DNA of 64,000 nucleotides from F23-D06 sp045132055 (GCA_045132055.1 JBGURP010000039.1:130080-194079); one strand, 5' to 3'. Shown: positions 25,494-34,594, counted from the stretch's first letter. The notes: generated by a model from the sequence alone, not told the origin. Program-made: numbers and translations.

Positions 25494-26660
25494 TTAGTAT
25501 AAGAAATTATTGTACGGATAGATCTGGATGTGCAGCTTCTTGATTTCCTCGTACAACATCTCCTTCATCTCCGGCACATTCTCTTTGGTTTTGGCTGAAA
25601 TGAAGAAGGTTTTATGGGCACTTTTGGCCATCCAGGTGGCTTTTAATTCCTCCAGGGTGATGTTTTCTTTTCCTTTTGGTGTTAAGTCCTCAGGATCTTT
25701 CTCCACCCAGGTGTATTGATCTATTTTGTTGAAGATAATGATCATGGGCTTGTCGCTGGCCTTGATTTCCGAGAGTGTCTGGTTTACAACGGCAATTTGC
25801 TCCTCGAAGTCGGGATGGCTGATATCGACCACATGCAGGAGCAGGTCGGTCTCTCGGATTTCGTCCAGCGTGGACTTGAAGGACTCCACGAGGCTGTGGG
25901 GCAGCTTGCGGATGAATCCCACGGTGTCGGAGAGCAGGAAGGGCAGGTTGCCGAACACGACCTTGCGGACGGTCGTGTCCAAGGTTGCAAACAATTTGTT
26001 CTCGGCAAACACTTCCGCATTGCTGAGCATGTTCATGATCGTGGATTTGCCCACGTTGGTGTAGCCCACCAAAGCCACACGCACGAACTTGTCGCGGTGC
26101 CCGCGTTGGGTGGCTTTCTGGCGGTCAATATCTTTCAACTTTTTCTCTAATAATGAGATACGGTTTCGGATAATACGGCGGTCGGTCTCAATTTCCTTTT
26201 CGCCGGGACCTCTCATGCCGATACCGCCGCGCTGTTTTTCCAAGTGCGTCCACATGCCCGTGAGTCGGGGTAGCAAGTACTTGTACTGCGCTAGCTCCAC
26301 CTGCACTTTTGCGTGGGCGGTCTGCGCACGCTTTGCGAAGATGTCCAGAATGAGGTGCGTGCGGTCCATCACGCGGCAGCCCAAGATGCCCTCGATGTTG
26401 CGCTGCTGCGATGGCGACAACTCGTCGTCCACCACCGCGAAGTCAATGCCGTTCTCGTGTACATACTCCGCCACCTCTTTGATTTTGCCAGAGCCCATGT
26501 AGGTGCGGGAATCCGGATGCTGCAGGTTCTGGACAAACTGCTTCACGGCCTCTCCGCCGGCAGTATCGACCAGAAAAGCCAACTCATCCAGATACTCTCT
26601 GGTTCTCTCTTCGGTAACGGAAGGCGTGGATACGGCAAGAAGGACGGCGGTTTCGGGCAT
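25494..26660 (-). CDS. hflX: ribosome-associated GTPase HflX
   Basis: HflX binds and splits stalled ribosomes. The 388-residue protein has the HflX N-terminal domain (about 1-190, with DELSPSQQRNIE and GMRGPGEKEIETDRR, the family signature). The G domain follows: G1 GYTNVGKST at 199-207, G3 DTVGFIRKLP, G4 FNKID. The tail ends in an aromatic patch. The upstream sequence is a G-poor tract similar to that before relA/spoT. Confidence 0.96.
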   Translation of the reverse strand: MPETAVLLAVSTPSVTEERTREYLDELAFLVDTAGGEAVKQFVQNLQHPDSRTYMGSGKIKEVAEYVHENGIDFAVVDDELSPSQQRNIEGILGCRVMDRTHLILDIFAKRAQTAHAKVQVELAQYKYLLPRLTGMWTHLEKQRGGIGMRGPGEKEIETDRRIIRNRISLLEKKLKDIDRQKATQRGHRDKFVRVALVGYTNVGKSTIMNMLSNAEVFAENKLFATLDTTVRKVVFGNLPFLLSDTVGFIRKLPHSLVESFKSTLDEIRETDLLLHVVDISHPDFEEQIAVVNQTLSEIKASDKPMIIIFNKIDQYTWVEKDPEDLTPKGKENITLEELKATWMAKSAHKTFFISAKTKENVPEMKEMLYEEIKKLHIQIYPYNNFLY

Positions 26661-26735
26661 TGTATTGAGTTAATAGTTTATAGTTAATAGATAATAGTTG
26701 TTAATTGAGAATTGAAAATTAAAAATTGAGAATTT
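26661..26735 (-). repeat. G-poor leader tract before hflX
   Basis: Read in the sense direction of hflX, the 75 bases before the ATG are repeats of TTAACTATAAACTATTAACT-like units, preceded by AATTCTCAATTTT-like units. There is almost no G. It is the same type of tract as at 14106-14255 and 30469-30517. Confidence 0.6.
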
Positions 26736-26762
26736 AATTTTTATGGTGCAAAAATAATAAAA

Positions 26763-26793
26763 TTCGCCTTTAAATCATTTTTTGCTATCTTTG
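26763..26793 (+). promoter_or_regulatory. promoter of the structured RNA
   Basis: TATCTTTG at 26786-26793 matches TAnnTTTG, and TTCG at 26763-26766 is a near match to TTTG at 19 bases spacing. Transcription would start near 26800, just before the first hairpin of the RNA. Confidence 0.6.
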
Positions 26794-26799
26794 CATCGC

Positions 26800-27000
26800 T
26801 GTTCAGAAAAGAAACAGCACGACATATTAAGAAAGCGCATTTTCGCTTGTTCCGATAGTGTGAATCTCGACAACTCGCATAATTAAGACCGGAATATGAG
26901 AAGAACGCTCATCTTAACGTATGGTAATTGCCAATACATTAGGTGGGGCTTGTTCTTCCTTATTCGTCTTAAAGGGAGTCGAGCCCTGCACTATGGATAA
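26800..27000 (+). ncRNA. rod-shaped structured RNA, probable 6S RNA of the Bacteroidota type
   Basis: The region has no convincing gene but a promoter and nested complementary arms. The 5' end forms a local hairpin (GCTGTT...AACAGC). Then paired arms close one long rod: 26851-26860 with 26989-26997 (one bulge), 26866-26871 with 26978-26983, 26883-26889 with 26966-26972, 26892-26895 with 26962-26965, 26900-26906 with 26952-26958, and an apical 26919-26924 with 26931-26937. A long helix broken by internal loops is the architecture of 6S RNA, which binds RNA polymerase. The exact 3' end is uncertain and could extend to the terminator at 27107. The family name is inference. Confidence 0.6.
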
Positions 27001-27106
27001 GGTATGAATCTTGCTCCACTTTCTTTGTGTCTTCAGTAAATGCAAAAGGGCTGCCAAGTGGCTGCTACCCATAGATATACCATGGAAAATGAATAAAAAA
27101 GGGTTG

Positions 27107-27137
27107 GGAGGCGCACAATCATGCGCCTCCTGTTTTC
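27107..27137 (+). terminator. terminator after the structured RNA
   Basis: GGAGGCGCA (27107-27115) and TGCGCCTCC (27122-27130) pair perfectly around a six-base loop, followed by TGTTTTC. It lies between the structured RNA and the YitT gene. Confidence 0.75.
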
Positions 27138-27174
27138 ATTTGCGGAATCGTAGCCGATATTGCCTTTTTTTGTG

Positions 27175-27182
27175 TAGATTTG
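27175..27182 (+). promoter_or_regulatory. -7 element before the YitT-family gene
   Basis: TAGATTTG matches TAnnTTTG and lies 55 bases before the ATG at 27238. A -33 element is not evident. Confidence 0.45.
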
Positions 27183-27237
27183 CAGCGGTTTCGGTGTATG
27201 GAAACCGATAATCTAACTAATTGTAAAAGAAATAAAT

Positions 27238-28182
27238 ATGAAAAGTATTCTGCAGTTGTTAAAGACAAAAAAGTTTTGGGTGGAATTGTTGATCATGACA
27301 GTGGGTATGATGATGACGGCTTGCGCCGTTTATTATTTCTTGGTGCCCAGCAAACTCATCATTGGTACCATATCCGGTCTCTCCATTGTGGTGAGCGGTG
27401 TTTCTGAAAATCTCTTCGGCGTAGCGCTGCCCGTATCCACCGTCATTCTGGTAATTAACGCCATCCTTCTGGTTCTTGCCTATTTTCTGATTGGCAAGGA
27501 GTTCGGGGCTAAGACAGTCTATACAGCCTTGATTCTTGGTCCGATGATGCGTGTTCTAGAGACCCATTTCCCATACGAGAGATTCATCCGCCCCGACGGT
27601 GCCATACCTTCCATTATGGGCGATATTTGGTTCGATTTGGTCTGCTTCGTGCTGATTTTGAGTGCGGCCCAGGCAGTTCTGTTCAAAATCAATGCTTCTA
27701 CTGGCGGCCTTGATATTTTGGCCAAGATTGTCAACAAGTACTTGCATTTTGACATCGGAGCTTCTGTATCTGTGGCAGGCGCTGTCATTTGCTGCACGGC
27801 CTTTGCCATCAACCCGTTCTATATGGTGGTTATCGGTCTCATCGGCACCTGGATTAACGGTCTGGTGGTCGATTATTTCACGGCGGGTCTCAACAACAAG
27901 AAGCGAGTCTGCATTGTTTCCAAGGATTACGACCGCATCCGTCGCTATATTATTGACGAGTTGGTTCGGGGTTGCACATTGTACGAAGTGATTGGCGGTT
28001 ATACCAATGAACGCAGCATTGAGTTGGAGAGCTTGCTTACGAAGGATGAGTTTACCCAGTTGATGGCCTTCATCAACAAGAATGATATCCATGCCTTTAT
28101 CACCGCAGGCAACGTCAGCGAGGTGTATGGCTTTTGGATAAAAGACAAAAAACGTCTCAAGATGCACGTTGATCAAAGGTAA
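27238..28182 (+). CDS. YitT family membrane protein (DUF161 + DUF2179)
   Basis: The 314-residue protein has five to six membrane segments in the first 210 residues with the YitT signature GTISGLSIVVSG and NASTGGLDILAKIVNKY, then a soluble DUF2179 domain (GGYTNERSIELESLLTKDEFTQL pattern near 255-300). The family occurs widely and is of unknown transport function. It lies after the structured RNA and terminator, and 20 bases before the Maf gene, so the two probably form one transcript. Confidence 0.9.
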   Translation: MKSILQLLKTKKFWVELLIMTVGMMMTACAVYYFLVPSKLIIGTISGLSIVVSGVSENLFGVALPVSTVILVINAILLVLAYFLIGKEFGAKTVYTALILGPMMRVLETHFPYERFIRPDGAIPSIMGDIWFDLVCFVLILSAAQAVLFKINASTGGLDILAKIVNKYLHFDIGASVSVAGAVICCTAFAINPFYMVVIGLIGTWINGLVVDYFTAGLNNKKRVCIVSKDYDRIRRYIIDELVRGCTLYEVIGGYTNERSIELESLLTKDEFTQLMAFINKNDIHAFITAGNVSEVYGFWIKDKKRLKMHVDQR

Positions 28183-28201
28183 AACATACAACTATTTTAT
28201 T

Positions 28202-28798
28202 ATGCTGATAGACACACTGAACACATATCGCATTCTCTTGGCTTCCAAGTCGCCACGCCGCCGTGAACTGATGAATGGCATGGGACTTGATTTTGAGGTT
28301 GTCACCTTCGATGTGGAGGAATCGTACGATCCGTCGATGCCGCCCGAAGAGGTGGTGAAGTATCTTTCCCGAATCAAGTTGTTGCCTGTGGATTTGTCCC
28401 AATATGATCCAAAGACACTTGTGGTGGCTTGCGACACGATAGTGGTGGTGGGAGACCGAATTTTGGGCAAACCTCATGATGCCCAAGAAGCGGCAGAGAT
28501 GCTGCGGTCGCTGTCGGGGCGCACGCACACCGTGCTCAGCGGCCTTACCGTTGCCACCCCGCAACGCTCGCTTACTGACTGCTGTGCCTCTGAAGTGACT
28601 TTCGAGACTATTACAGACGAGGAGATCGACTACTACGTGCGTCAATATCGTCCATACGACAAGGCGGGTGCATATGGAGTACAGGAGTGGATCGGCTATA
28701 TAGGCATCCGCTCCATTCATGGCTCTTTTTACAATGTGATGGGCCTTCCCACCTGCATGCTGTGGAAAATGATGAAGGAAGTGGTGAAGGAAGGGTGA
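28202..28798 (+). CDS. maf: Maf-like nucleoside triphosphate pyrophosphatase
   Basis: Maf proteins hydrolyse non-canonical or canonical nucleoside triphosphates (dTTP/UTP or m7GTP types). The start at 28202 gives 198 residues opening MLIDTLNTYRILLASKSPRRREL with the diagnostic S-x-S-P-R-R motif. An upstream in-frame ATG at 28169 overlaps the YitT gene and is less likely. Other conserved blocks are DTIVVVGDRILGKP and DKAGAYGVQEW. The substrate subtype is not decided here. Confidence 0.93.
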   Translation: MLIDTLNTYRILLASKSPRRRELMNGMGLDFEVVTFDVEESYDPSMPPEEVVKYLSRIKLLPVDLSQYDPKTLVVACDTIVVVGDRILGKPHDAQEAAEMLRSLSGRTHTVLSGLTVATPQRSLTDCCASEVTFETITDEEIDYYVRQYRPYDKAGAYGVQEWIGYIGIRSIHGSFYNVMGLPTCMLWKMMKEVVKEG

Positions 28799-28870
28799 AT
28801 GAGGAATTTGGAAAGGGGAATGGTAGGATGTTCCTTATGGACATCGAAGATGTATTCCCAAAGGTGGCTC

Positions 28871-28884
28871 CGCACGGAAGTGCG
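28871..28884. repeat. isolated REP-like hairpin
   Basis: CGCAC and GTGCG around GGAA, followed by AGGTGT, match the CRCAC-GGAA-GTGYG class found around the transposase at 39.5 kb. It lies in the gap between maf and the symporter gene; the rest of that gap shows nothing. Confidence 0.5.
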
Positions 28885-28934
28885 AGGTGTAGTAACATAG
28901 GAATTTGAAATGATATAATTTTTAATAGAGTGTT

Positions 28935-30446
28935 ATGATGTTATTGGCGGTGTCCGTGGAAGAAATATCGCAGGTGCTCTCCTCTTGGGTGTGGAGCCCG
29001 GCGCTAGTGGTGCTGTGTCTATGCTCGGCACTATACTTTTCCCTCAGGACGCGTTTCGTTCAGGTTCGTCGCTTTGGCGAAATGGCGCGATTGCTGTTCC
29101 ATAATGACAAGACGCAGAAGACAGGCATCTCTTCGTTTCAGGCTTTTGCCATGGCCTTGTCAGGGCGTGTGGGTACGGGCAACATCGTGGGCGTGGCTAC
29201 GGCCATTGGCTACGGCGGTCCGGGAGCTATCGTATGGATGTGGATCATCGCCTTTCTGGGAGCCGGTTCAGCTTTCGTAGAAGCTACCCTGGCCCAGATT
29301 TACAAGGAAAACCACAACGGACAGTTCCGGGGTGGCCCTTCGTATTACATTGAAAAAGGCTTACGTTGCAAGTGGCTGGCCGTGGTTTTTGCCGTCTGCT
29401 CACTCATTGCCTGCGGACTGCTCATGCCTCCGGTGCAAAGCAATGGCATCGCTATCGCATTTGTCAACTCCGTGCACGTACAACCCGTGTACATCGGATT
29501 GATTGTGGCCGGAGTGCTGGGTCTGGTCATCATCGGCGGCGTTACCCGCATTGCCAAGGTGGCGCAAATCGTGGCCCCGTTTATGGCCGTGCTCTACATA
29601 ATCCTTGCTGTTGTGGTGCTCATCTGCAATTATACTGCTATTCCATCCGTACTGGTGGACATGATAAAAGGTGCCATCGGTACGCATGAGGTGTTTGGTG
29701 GCATCATCGGCAGCACCATCGCTTGGGGCGTGAAGCGCGGCATCTATTCCAACGAGGCTGGGCAGGGTACAGGTCCTATCGTGGCTGGCGCCGCCAAGGT
29801 GTCGCACCCTGTGAAACAAGGCTTGGTGCAGGCATTCTCCGTGTATGTGGATACATTGCTCGTATGTACAGCAACTGCTGTGATGATCATGGCAGTGAAG
29901 ACCTACAATGTGATGGATGCCAACACGGGCGAAGTTCTCTTTGCTTCTGCCTACAACCTCGGCGCACCGGATGTCTCCTATACCGCTACCGCTATAGGTA
30001 CGTTGTTGGGAGCCAATTTGGGCAATATCGTAGTAGCCGTAGCCCTGGCTTTTTTCGCTTTCACGACCATTATTGCCTATTACTACTACGCGGAAACCAG
30101 CATCGTCTATCTTTTCGGAAAAGGTAAAAAGGAACATGTGGCAATATGGGTGCTCCGCATTTGCATCCTCATTGCCGTGGTGTTTGGCTCTGTCAAGGAG
30201 GCGCGCACAGCTTGGAATGTCGGCGACATCGGGGTGGGCATGATGGCATGGATCAACATCATCGCCATAATCCTGTTGTCTCCTAAGGCATTACGCACTT
30301 TGAAGGATTATGAGAAACAGAAGAACAATGGTGAAGATCCGGTTTTTGACCCCGAAAAACTGAACATCAAAAACGCCGAATTCTGGACCGAGCAGAAAAA
30401 CGAATCCGACAATGCTCCCCAACCCCCAACTCCCAACCTCCAATAG
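28935..30446 (+). CDS. alanine/glycine:cation (AGCS) symporter
   Basis: The 503-residue protein has about ten membrane segments and the AGCS family signatures: GRVGTGNIVGVATAI near residue 75 and the region GVKRGIYSNEAGQGTGPIVAGAA near 270. Members import alanine or glycine with sodium across the inner membrane. It stands alone between the Maf gene and the M20 dipeptidase. Amino acid uptake next to a dipeptidase gene suggests peptide or amino acid use, though this is only context. Confidence 0.92.
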   Translation: MMLLAVSVEEISQVLSSWVWSPALVVLCLCSALYFSLRTRFVQVRRFGEMARLLFHNDKTQKTGISSFQAFAMALSGRVGTGNIVGVATAIGYGGPGAIVWMWIIAFLGAGSAFVEATLAQIYKENHNGQFRGGPSYYIEKGLRCKWLAVVFAVCSLIACGLLMPPVQSNGIAIAFVNSVHVQPVYIGLIVAGVLGLVIIGGVTRIAKVAQIVAPFMAVLYIILAVVVLICNYTAIPSVLVDMIKGAIGTHEVFGGIIGSTIAWGVKRGIYSNEAGQGTGPIVAGAAKVSHPVKQGLVQAFSVYVDTLLVCTATAVMIMAVKTYNVMDANTGEVLFASAYNLGAPDVSYTATAIGTLLGANLGNIVVAVALAFFAFTTIIAYYYYAETSIVYLFGKGKKEHVAIWVLRICILIAVVFGSVKEARTAWNVGDIGVGMMAWINIIAIILLSPKALRTLKDYEKQKNNGEDPVFDPEKLNIKNAEFWTEQKNESDNAPQPPTPNLQ

Positions 30447-30468
30447 CTACCGGCTAATGCCCCCTCCA

Positions 30469-30517
30469 ATCCCTCTAAACTCTAAACTCTAAACTATAAA
30501 CTCTAAACTATCATATT
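30469..30517 (+). repeat. CTAAACT heptad leader before the dipeptidase
   Basis: Four to five tandem CTCTAAA/CTATAAA units lead directly into the ATG at 30518. The sense strand is almost free of G. The unit is the same as at the end of the tract before relA/spoT. Confidence 0.65.
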
Positions 30518-31888
30518 ATGGAATCCAAACAATTCATTGAAGAAAATCAAAAACGTTTTTTAGACGAACTTTTCACCCTGTTGCGCATCCCGTCCATCAG
30601 TTCGGAGAGCGAGCACAAGCCGGACATGATCCGCTGTGCCGAGCGTTGGCGCGAGCTTATCCTTGAGGCAGGCGCGGACAAGTGCGAAGTGATGCCCGCC
30701 GAAGGCAACCCTATTGTCTATGGCGAAAAAATCATTAATCCCAATGCCAAGACAGTGCTCGTTTATGGCCATTACGACGTGATGCCGGTAGATCCCGTTG
30801 ACCTCTGGAACACGGAACCTTTTGAGCCGGTCATCAAAGACGGCAAGATCTGGGGCCGCGGCGCCGACGACGACAAAGGCCAGTCCTTCATGCACGCCAA
30901 GGCTTTCGAGACGATGATGAAGACCAACACGTTGCCCTGTAATGTGAAATTCATGCTGGAAGGTGAAGAAGAGATTGGTTCACCCAGCCTCTCCAAGTGG
31001 ATTGTGGAGAACAAGGATTTGGTCAAGGCCGATGTCATCCTCGTGTCTGATACCAGTATGATTGCCACGGATGTGCCCTCCATCACTACGGGCTTGCGCG
31101 GACTTTCCTACTGGGAGATCGAGGTTACAGGACCCAATGCCGACCTGCACTCCGGCATCTTCGGTGGCTCCGTGGCCAATCCGCTGAACACTTTGTGCGA
31201 GATGATTGCCAAGTGCATGGATGAGAACAACCACATCACTATTCCGCATTTCTACGATGACGTGGTGGAGTGCTCTGCCCGCGAGCGCGAACTGCTCAAC
31301 ATGGCCCCCTATAATGAGGAAGAATACAAGAAGTCGCTGGGCGTGAAGGCGCTCCGTGGCGAGAAGGGATATACCAAAATCGAGCATGTCGGTATTCGCC
31401 CGACGTTCGACTTGTGCGGCATGTGGGGCGGATATACCGCCGAAGGTTCCAAGACTGTGCTCCCGTCCAAGGCATACGCCAAACTGTCTTGCCGTCTGGT
31501 GCCCAACCAAGATCACGAGAAGATTGCCGACTTGGTGAAGGACTATTTCGAGCAGAATGCGCCCGATTATGTGGAGGTGAAGGTTACCTCGTTGCACGGC
31601 GGTCAGGCATACGGTTGTCCTACGGACCATCCCGCCTACAAGGCTGCGGAGGCTGCCTACATGGACACCTACGGCAAGTTGCCCATCCCGATGCGCAGCG
31701 GCGGTAGTATTCCAATTATCGCTACTTTTGAGAAAGTGCTGGGAATCAAGTCCATCCTGATGGGCTTCGGTCTTGGCGAAGATGCTATTCACTCACCCAA
31801 CGAAAACTACAGACTGGATCATTTCTACAAAGGTATAGAAACGATTATCCAATTCTATCAGCATTTTGCTGCAGCATCTTTGGTGTAG
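30518..31888 (+). CDS. M20 family dipeptidase
   Basis: The 456-residue metallopeptidase shows the M20 blocks: VLVYGHYDVMPVDP (metal His and Asp near 85-87), GRGADDDKGQ near 120 (bridging Asp), EGEEEIGSPS near 151 (catalytic Glu pair), and an inserted dimerisation domain from about 195 to 345 with LHSGIFGG. The length suits cytosolic dipeptidases (carnosinase/PepV-like group). It has no signal peptide, so it acts in the cytoplasm. Confidence 0.93.
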   Translation: MESKQFIEENQKRFLDELFTLLRIPSISSESEHKPDMIRCAERWRELILEAGADKCEVMPAEGNPIVYGEKIINPNAKTVLVYGHYDVMPVDPVDLWNTEPFEPVIKDGKIWGRGADDDKGQSFMHAKAFETMMKTNTLPCNVKFMLEGEEEIGSPSLSKWIVENKDLVKADVILVSDTSMIATDVPSITTGLRGLSYWEIEVTGPNADLHSGIFGGSVANPLNTLCEMIAKCMDENNHITIPHFYDDVVECSARERELLNMAPYNEEEYKKSLGVKALRGEKGYTKIEHVGIRPTFDLCGMWGGYTAEGSKTVLPSKAYAKLSCRLVPNQDHEKIADLVKDYFEQNAPDYVEVKVTSLHGGQAYGCPTDHPAYKAAEAAYMDTYGKLPIPMRSGGSIPIIATFEKVLGIKSILMGFGLGEDAIHSPNENYRLDHFYKGIETIIQFYQHFAAASLV

Positions 31889-31912
31889 TAGGATGCAGAA
31901 ACACTCTGAGAT

Positions 31913-31944
31913 GGCGGTTGACTGAAAAGTTGGCCGCCTTTTTT
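31913..31944 (+). terminator. terminator after the M20 dipeptidase gene
   Basis: The arms GGCGGTTGACT (31913-31923) and AGTTGGCCGCC (31928-31938) pair over eleven positions including G-U pairs, closed by a GAAA tetraloop and followed by six T. It touches the stop codon of the convergent VanX-like gene. Confidence 0.85.
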
Positions 31945-32719
31945 ATCGGTAAGTTTTCACAGGGAAGTTGAAATAGGTGTCGGGGTAGGGCTCGTTGCGG
32001 AGCGTGAAGTGCCACCATTCGCCCTGAACGGGGTAGAAGCCGTTTTGTATCATAATGTTACGCAACAACAAACGATTCTGTTGTTGCGCAGGGGTGATTT
32101 GGTCGCTGATAGCACGGGAAACGCCTCCGAAGTAGTCGAAAATGCCGCCCATATCGACCTCTTTGCCCGTTTGGAGGTCCACCAAAGTCATGTCAACGGT
32201 GGAGCCGCGCGAGTGCCTGGACTTGCGGGCCACATATCCGCGCGAGAAGATGGTAGTCTTTTGGATGTTTGGATAGAAAACGGACTTCATCGCCGTGTCG
32301 GCCGGGTCTTTCGACCATCGCACAAAATGATCCACGGCGCATTGCGGGCGGTAGGCGTCGTAGATTTTGATTTTGTATCCTTTTTGTCGGAATTCATCAT
32401 TCGCTTTCCGCAGCGCGGAGGCAGCTTTTTGGGTGATGAGGGCCACGGGCTCCTCGTACCCGTCGATGCGCGTGCCCACGAAATTGTTGGTGCTGTAGTA
32501 GCGGATTTCCAAGACAGCATCGGGAATGGAGTCGGAGAGCAAACAGAAACTGTCGGGCATGGGTTCGAGCCTAGCCTCGTCGGGAGTGCTCTCAACCATT
32601 GTGTCCGTATGTTGTTCCTGCGGCGGAGTTTGGGATTTTCTGCATCCGGAAAAGAAGAGAGTGAACGACACCAAAGAACAGAAAATCAATGTTTTATATG
32701 TGTATCTTCGATTGATCAT
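31943..32719 (-). CDS. D-alanyl-D-alanine dipeptidase (VanX/DdpX, M15D) lipoprotein
   Basis: From ATG 32719 the product is 258 residues. It has a lipoprotein signal ending FFSGC. The VanX family zinc motifs are present: SRHSRGSTVDMTL (the S-x-H-x-x-G-x-x-x-D type) and EWWHFTL. It hydrolyses D-Ala-D-Ala in the periplasm and is likely used for wall turnover or cell-wall dipeptide feeding. An alternative TTG start at 32743 lies within the -7 element and is unlikely. Confidence 0.93.
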   Translation of the reverse strand: MINRRYTYKTLIFCSLVSFTLFFSGCRKSQTPPQEQHTDTMVESTPDEARLEPMPDSFCLLSDSIPDAVLEIRYYSTNNFVGTRIDGYEEPVALITQKAASALRKANDEFRQKGYKIKIYDAYRPQCAVDHFVRWSKDPADTAMKSVFYPNIQKTTIFSRGYVARKSRHSRGSTVDMTLVDLQTGKEVDMGGIFDYFGGVSRAISDQITPAQQQNRLLLRNIMIQNGFYPVQGEWWHFTLRNEPYPDTYFNFPVKTYR

Positions 32720-32740
32720 TAAAGGTGAAGAATTAGGTTG

Positions 32741-32748
32741 CAAAAATA
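32741..32748 (-). promoter_or_regulatory. -7 element of the VanX-like gene
   Basis: The minus strand reads TATTTTTG, 21 bases before the ATG at 32719. It rules against translation starting at 32743. Confidence 0.55.
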
Positions 32749-32789
32749 CAATCTTCCGTGCAGATCCGCGTTATCCGCGGAGATTTTAC

Positions 32790-32797
32790 TATCTTTG
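32790..32797 (+). promoter_or_regulatory. -7 element of ispD
   Basis: TATCTTTG matches TAnnTTTG and lies 23 bases before the ATG at 32821, supporting that start over the GTG at 32758. Confidence 0.55.
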
Positions 32798-32820
32798 CCC
32801 CCTCAAATTCGAAACACAAA

Positions 32821-33513
32821 ATGCACAATAATATTGCAGTTATCATGGCAGCGGGCAAGGGTGTCCGTGTGGGCGGAGAGGTCCCCAAACAGTTCATGCC
32901 TGTGAATGGCAGGATGCTGATGGAGTACTCGCTGCAGACTTTCCAGGATCATCCTCGTATAGATGAGCTTTTTGTCGTGTTGCCGGAAGACTATCTGCAA
33001 ATGTCTGAACTCCTGCAATATCTGTTCGATAACTATTCCAAGATTACGCGCATTTTGGCAGGTGGCGAAGAGCGTTTCCAGTCTTCCTGGAGTGCCATCC
33101 AGTGGTTTATCGATCGTCGAGAAGACAACCTGCTACTGCATGACGCCGCGCGCCCAGGTATGACTCCGAAGATTATTGACGACTTGTTGGACACCCTGGA
33201 GAATGCCGAGGCTGCCGTGACGGCCATCCCTGCCACGGATACTGTGCTCAAAGTGAATGACAATATGCAGATGGAGGCCACACTTGACCGTAAAACGCTC
33301 TATTATGCCCAAACCCCGCAGGCGTTTCGTGCCGGTTTGCTGTACGATTGCTTTGAAGAATTGTTTGCCGACGGCACTTTCCTGCCCACAGATGAAAGCG
33401 GTGTGGTGGCCCATTATCGCCCGGATACCCCGATTAAGATTGTGCAAGGAAGCTCTGCTAATTTTAAAGTAACTTACTCTGAAGATATTATCCGGATTCC
33501 AGTTTCGGATTGA
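32821..33513 (+). CDS. ispD: 2-C-methyl-D-erythritol 4-phosphate cytidylyltransferase
   Basis: IspD transfers CMP from CTP to methylerythritol phosphate in the non-mevalonate isoprenoid pathway. The chosen start gives 230 residues opening MHNNIAVIMAAGKGVRVGGE, with VPKQF following: the glycine-rich CTP loop and the PKQF motif. LLHDAARP (residues about 105-112), AIPATDTVLKV and ETPQ-like QTPQAF complete the family pattern. It is followed 13 bases later by wecB, with which it probably forms an operon. Confidence 0.95.
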   Translation: MHNNIAVIMAAGKGVRVGGEVPKQFMPVNGRMLMEYSLQTFQDHPRIDELFVVLPEDYLQMSELLQYLFDNYSKITRILAGGEERFQSSWSAIQWFIDRREDNLLLHDAARPGMTPKIIDDLLDTLENAEAAVTAIPATDTVLKVNDNMQMEATLDRKTLYYAQTPQAFRAGLLYDCFEELFADGTFLPTDESGVVAHYRPDTPIKIVQGSSANFKVTYSEDIIRIPVSD

Positions 33514-33526
33514 TGATTTGTTGCTA

Positions 33527-34594
33527 ATGAAGATGAAGATACTCAGTGTGATAGGGGCGCGTCCCCAGTTTGTGAAAGCCGCCGTGGTGAGTGCGGAGAT
33601 TGCCCGCACGCCGGATCTTGTGGATGTGCTCGTTCATACTGGCCAACACTTTGACTCCAATATGTCGCAACTCTTCTTTGAGGAGATGGGGCTGCGCAAG
33701 CCGGACTACTATCTGGGCGTACATAGCCTCCCGCATGAGGAGATGGTGCAGCAGATGCAGGAGCAGATGGTGGAGATTATCAAAACGGAGTGTCCCGACT
33801 GGGTACTGGTATATGGCGACACGGACTCCACGCTGGCCGGCGCGCGCGCTGCGCATGCGTGTGGCGTGAAGCTCTGCCATGTGGAGGCTGGCCTGCGCTC
33901 GTTCAATCCGAAGATGCAGGAGGAGTACAACCGCATCCAAACCGACCGCATCAGCGACTTGCTATGCGTGCCCACGGAAGTGGCGGTGGAGAACCTCCGG
34001 CGCGAGGGCTTGGATATGGGCAAGGTGGTACTCACCGGTGATGTGATGAAGGATGCCGCCCGTGCATTTCTGCCCATGGCCCGCAAACAGCAAGTGGACA
34101 TTCCCGAAAAGTTCGTGCTCTGCACGCTTCACCGCGCTGAAAATACAGATAATCCAGACATTTTGAAAGAACTGATGCTCTCGCTGGAGCTGATTGCCGA
34201 GTTTGTGCCAGTGGTCCTGCCGTTGCACCCGAGAACGAAAAACAAGCTGAATGAGATTTCTTATCCGTTCGAAACCTCCCGCGTCCAATTCATCAATCCA
34301 GTTGGCTATTTGGAGATGCTGTATCTGCTAAATCATTGTGCATTAGTGCTTACCGACAGCGGTGGCGTGCAAAAGGAGGCCTATTTTGCCCACAAGTATT
34401 GCCTTACCCTGCGCGAGGAAACGGAATGGGTGGAACTGTGTGCCCGCGGGTATAACCATCTGTTAGGGCATAATCATATAGACATCGTAACAACTACCCG
34501 GAACTTTTTGGAGATGCCGCCCATTTTTGCCGATGACTTATACGGCAATGGTCATGCTTCCTATCAAATTGTGCAGGCTATATTGCAGCGGTAG
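33527..34594 (+). CDS. wecB: UDP-N-acetylglucosamine 2-epimerase (non-hydrolysing)
   Basis: WecB interconverts UDP-GlcNAc and UDP-ManNAc for surface polysaccharide synthesis. The product (355 residues from 33527) opens MKMKILSVIGARPQFVK, the family's GxRP signature. VYGDTDSTLAGA and HVEAGLRSFN then follow, LHRAENTD in mid-protein, and LTDSGGVQKEAYF near the C-terminus. An ATG two codons later (33533) is also possible. UDP-ManNAc could feed glycan material handled by the O-antigen ligase elsewhere in the window, but that link is inferred. Confidence 0.94.
   Translation: MKMKILSVIGARPQFVKAAVVSAEIARTPDLVDVLVHTGQHFDSNMSQLFFEEMGLRKPDYYLGVHSLPHEEMVQQMQEQMVEIIKTECPDWVLVYGDTDSTLAGARAAHACGVKLCHVEAGLRSFNPKMQEEYNRIQTDRISDLLCVPTEVAVENLRREGLDMGKVVLTGDVMKDAARAFLPMARKQQVDIPEKFVLCTLHRAENTDNPDILKELMLSLELIAEFVPVVLPLHPRTKNKLNEISYPFETSRVQFINPVGYLEMLYLLNHCALVLTDSGGVQKEAYFAHKYCLTLREETEWVELCARGYNHLLGHNHIDIVTTTRNFLEMPPIFADDLYGNGHASYQIVQAILQR

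Noticed and set aside
27011..27211. 66-residue frame near the structured RNA
   Set aside because: It runs through the terminator hairpin and the -7 element of the next gene; composition is not protein-like.
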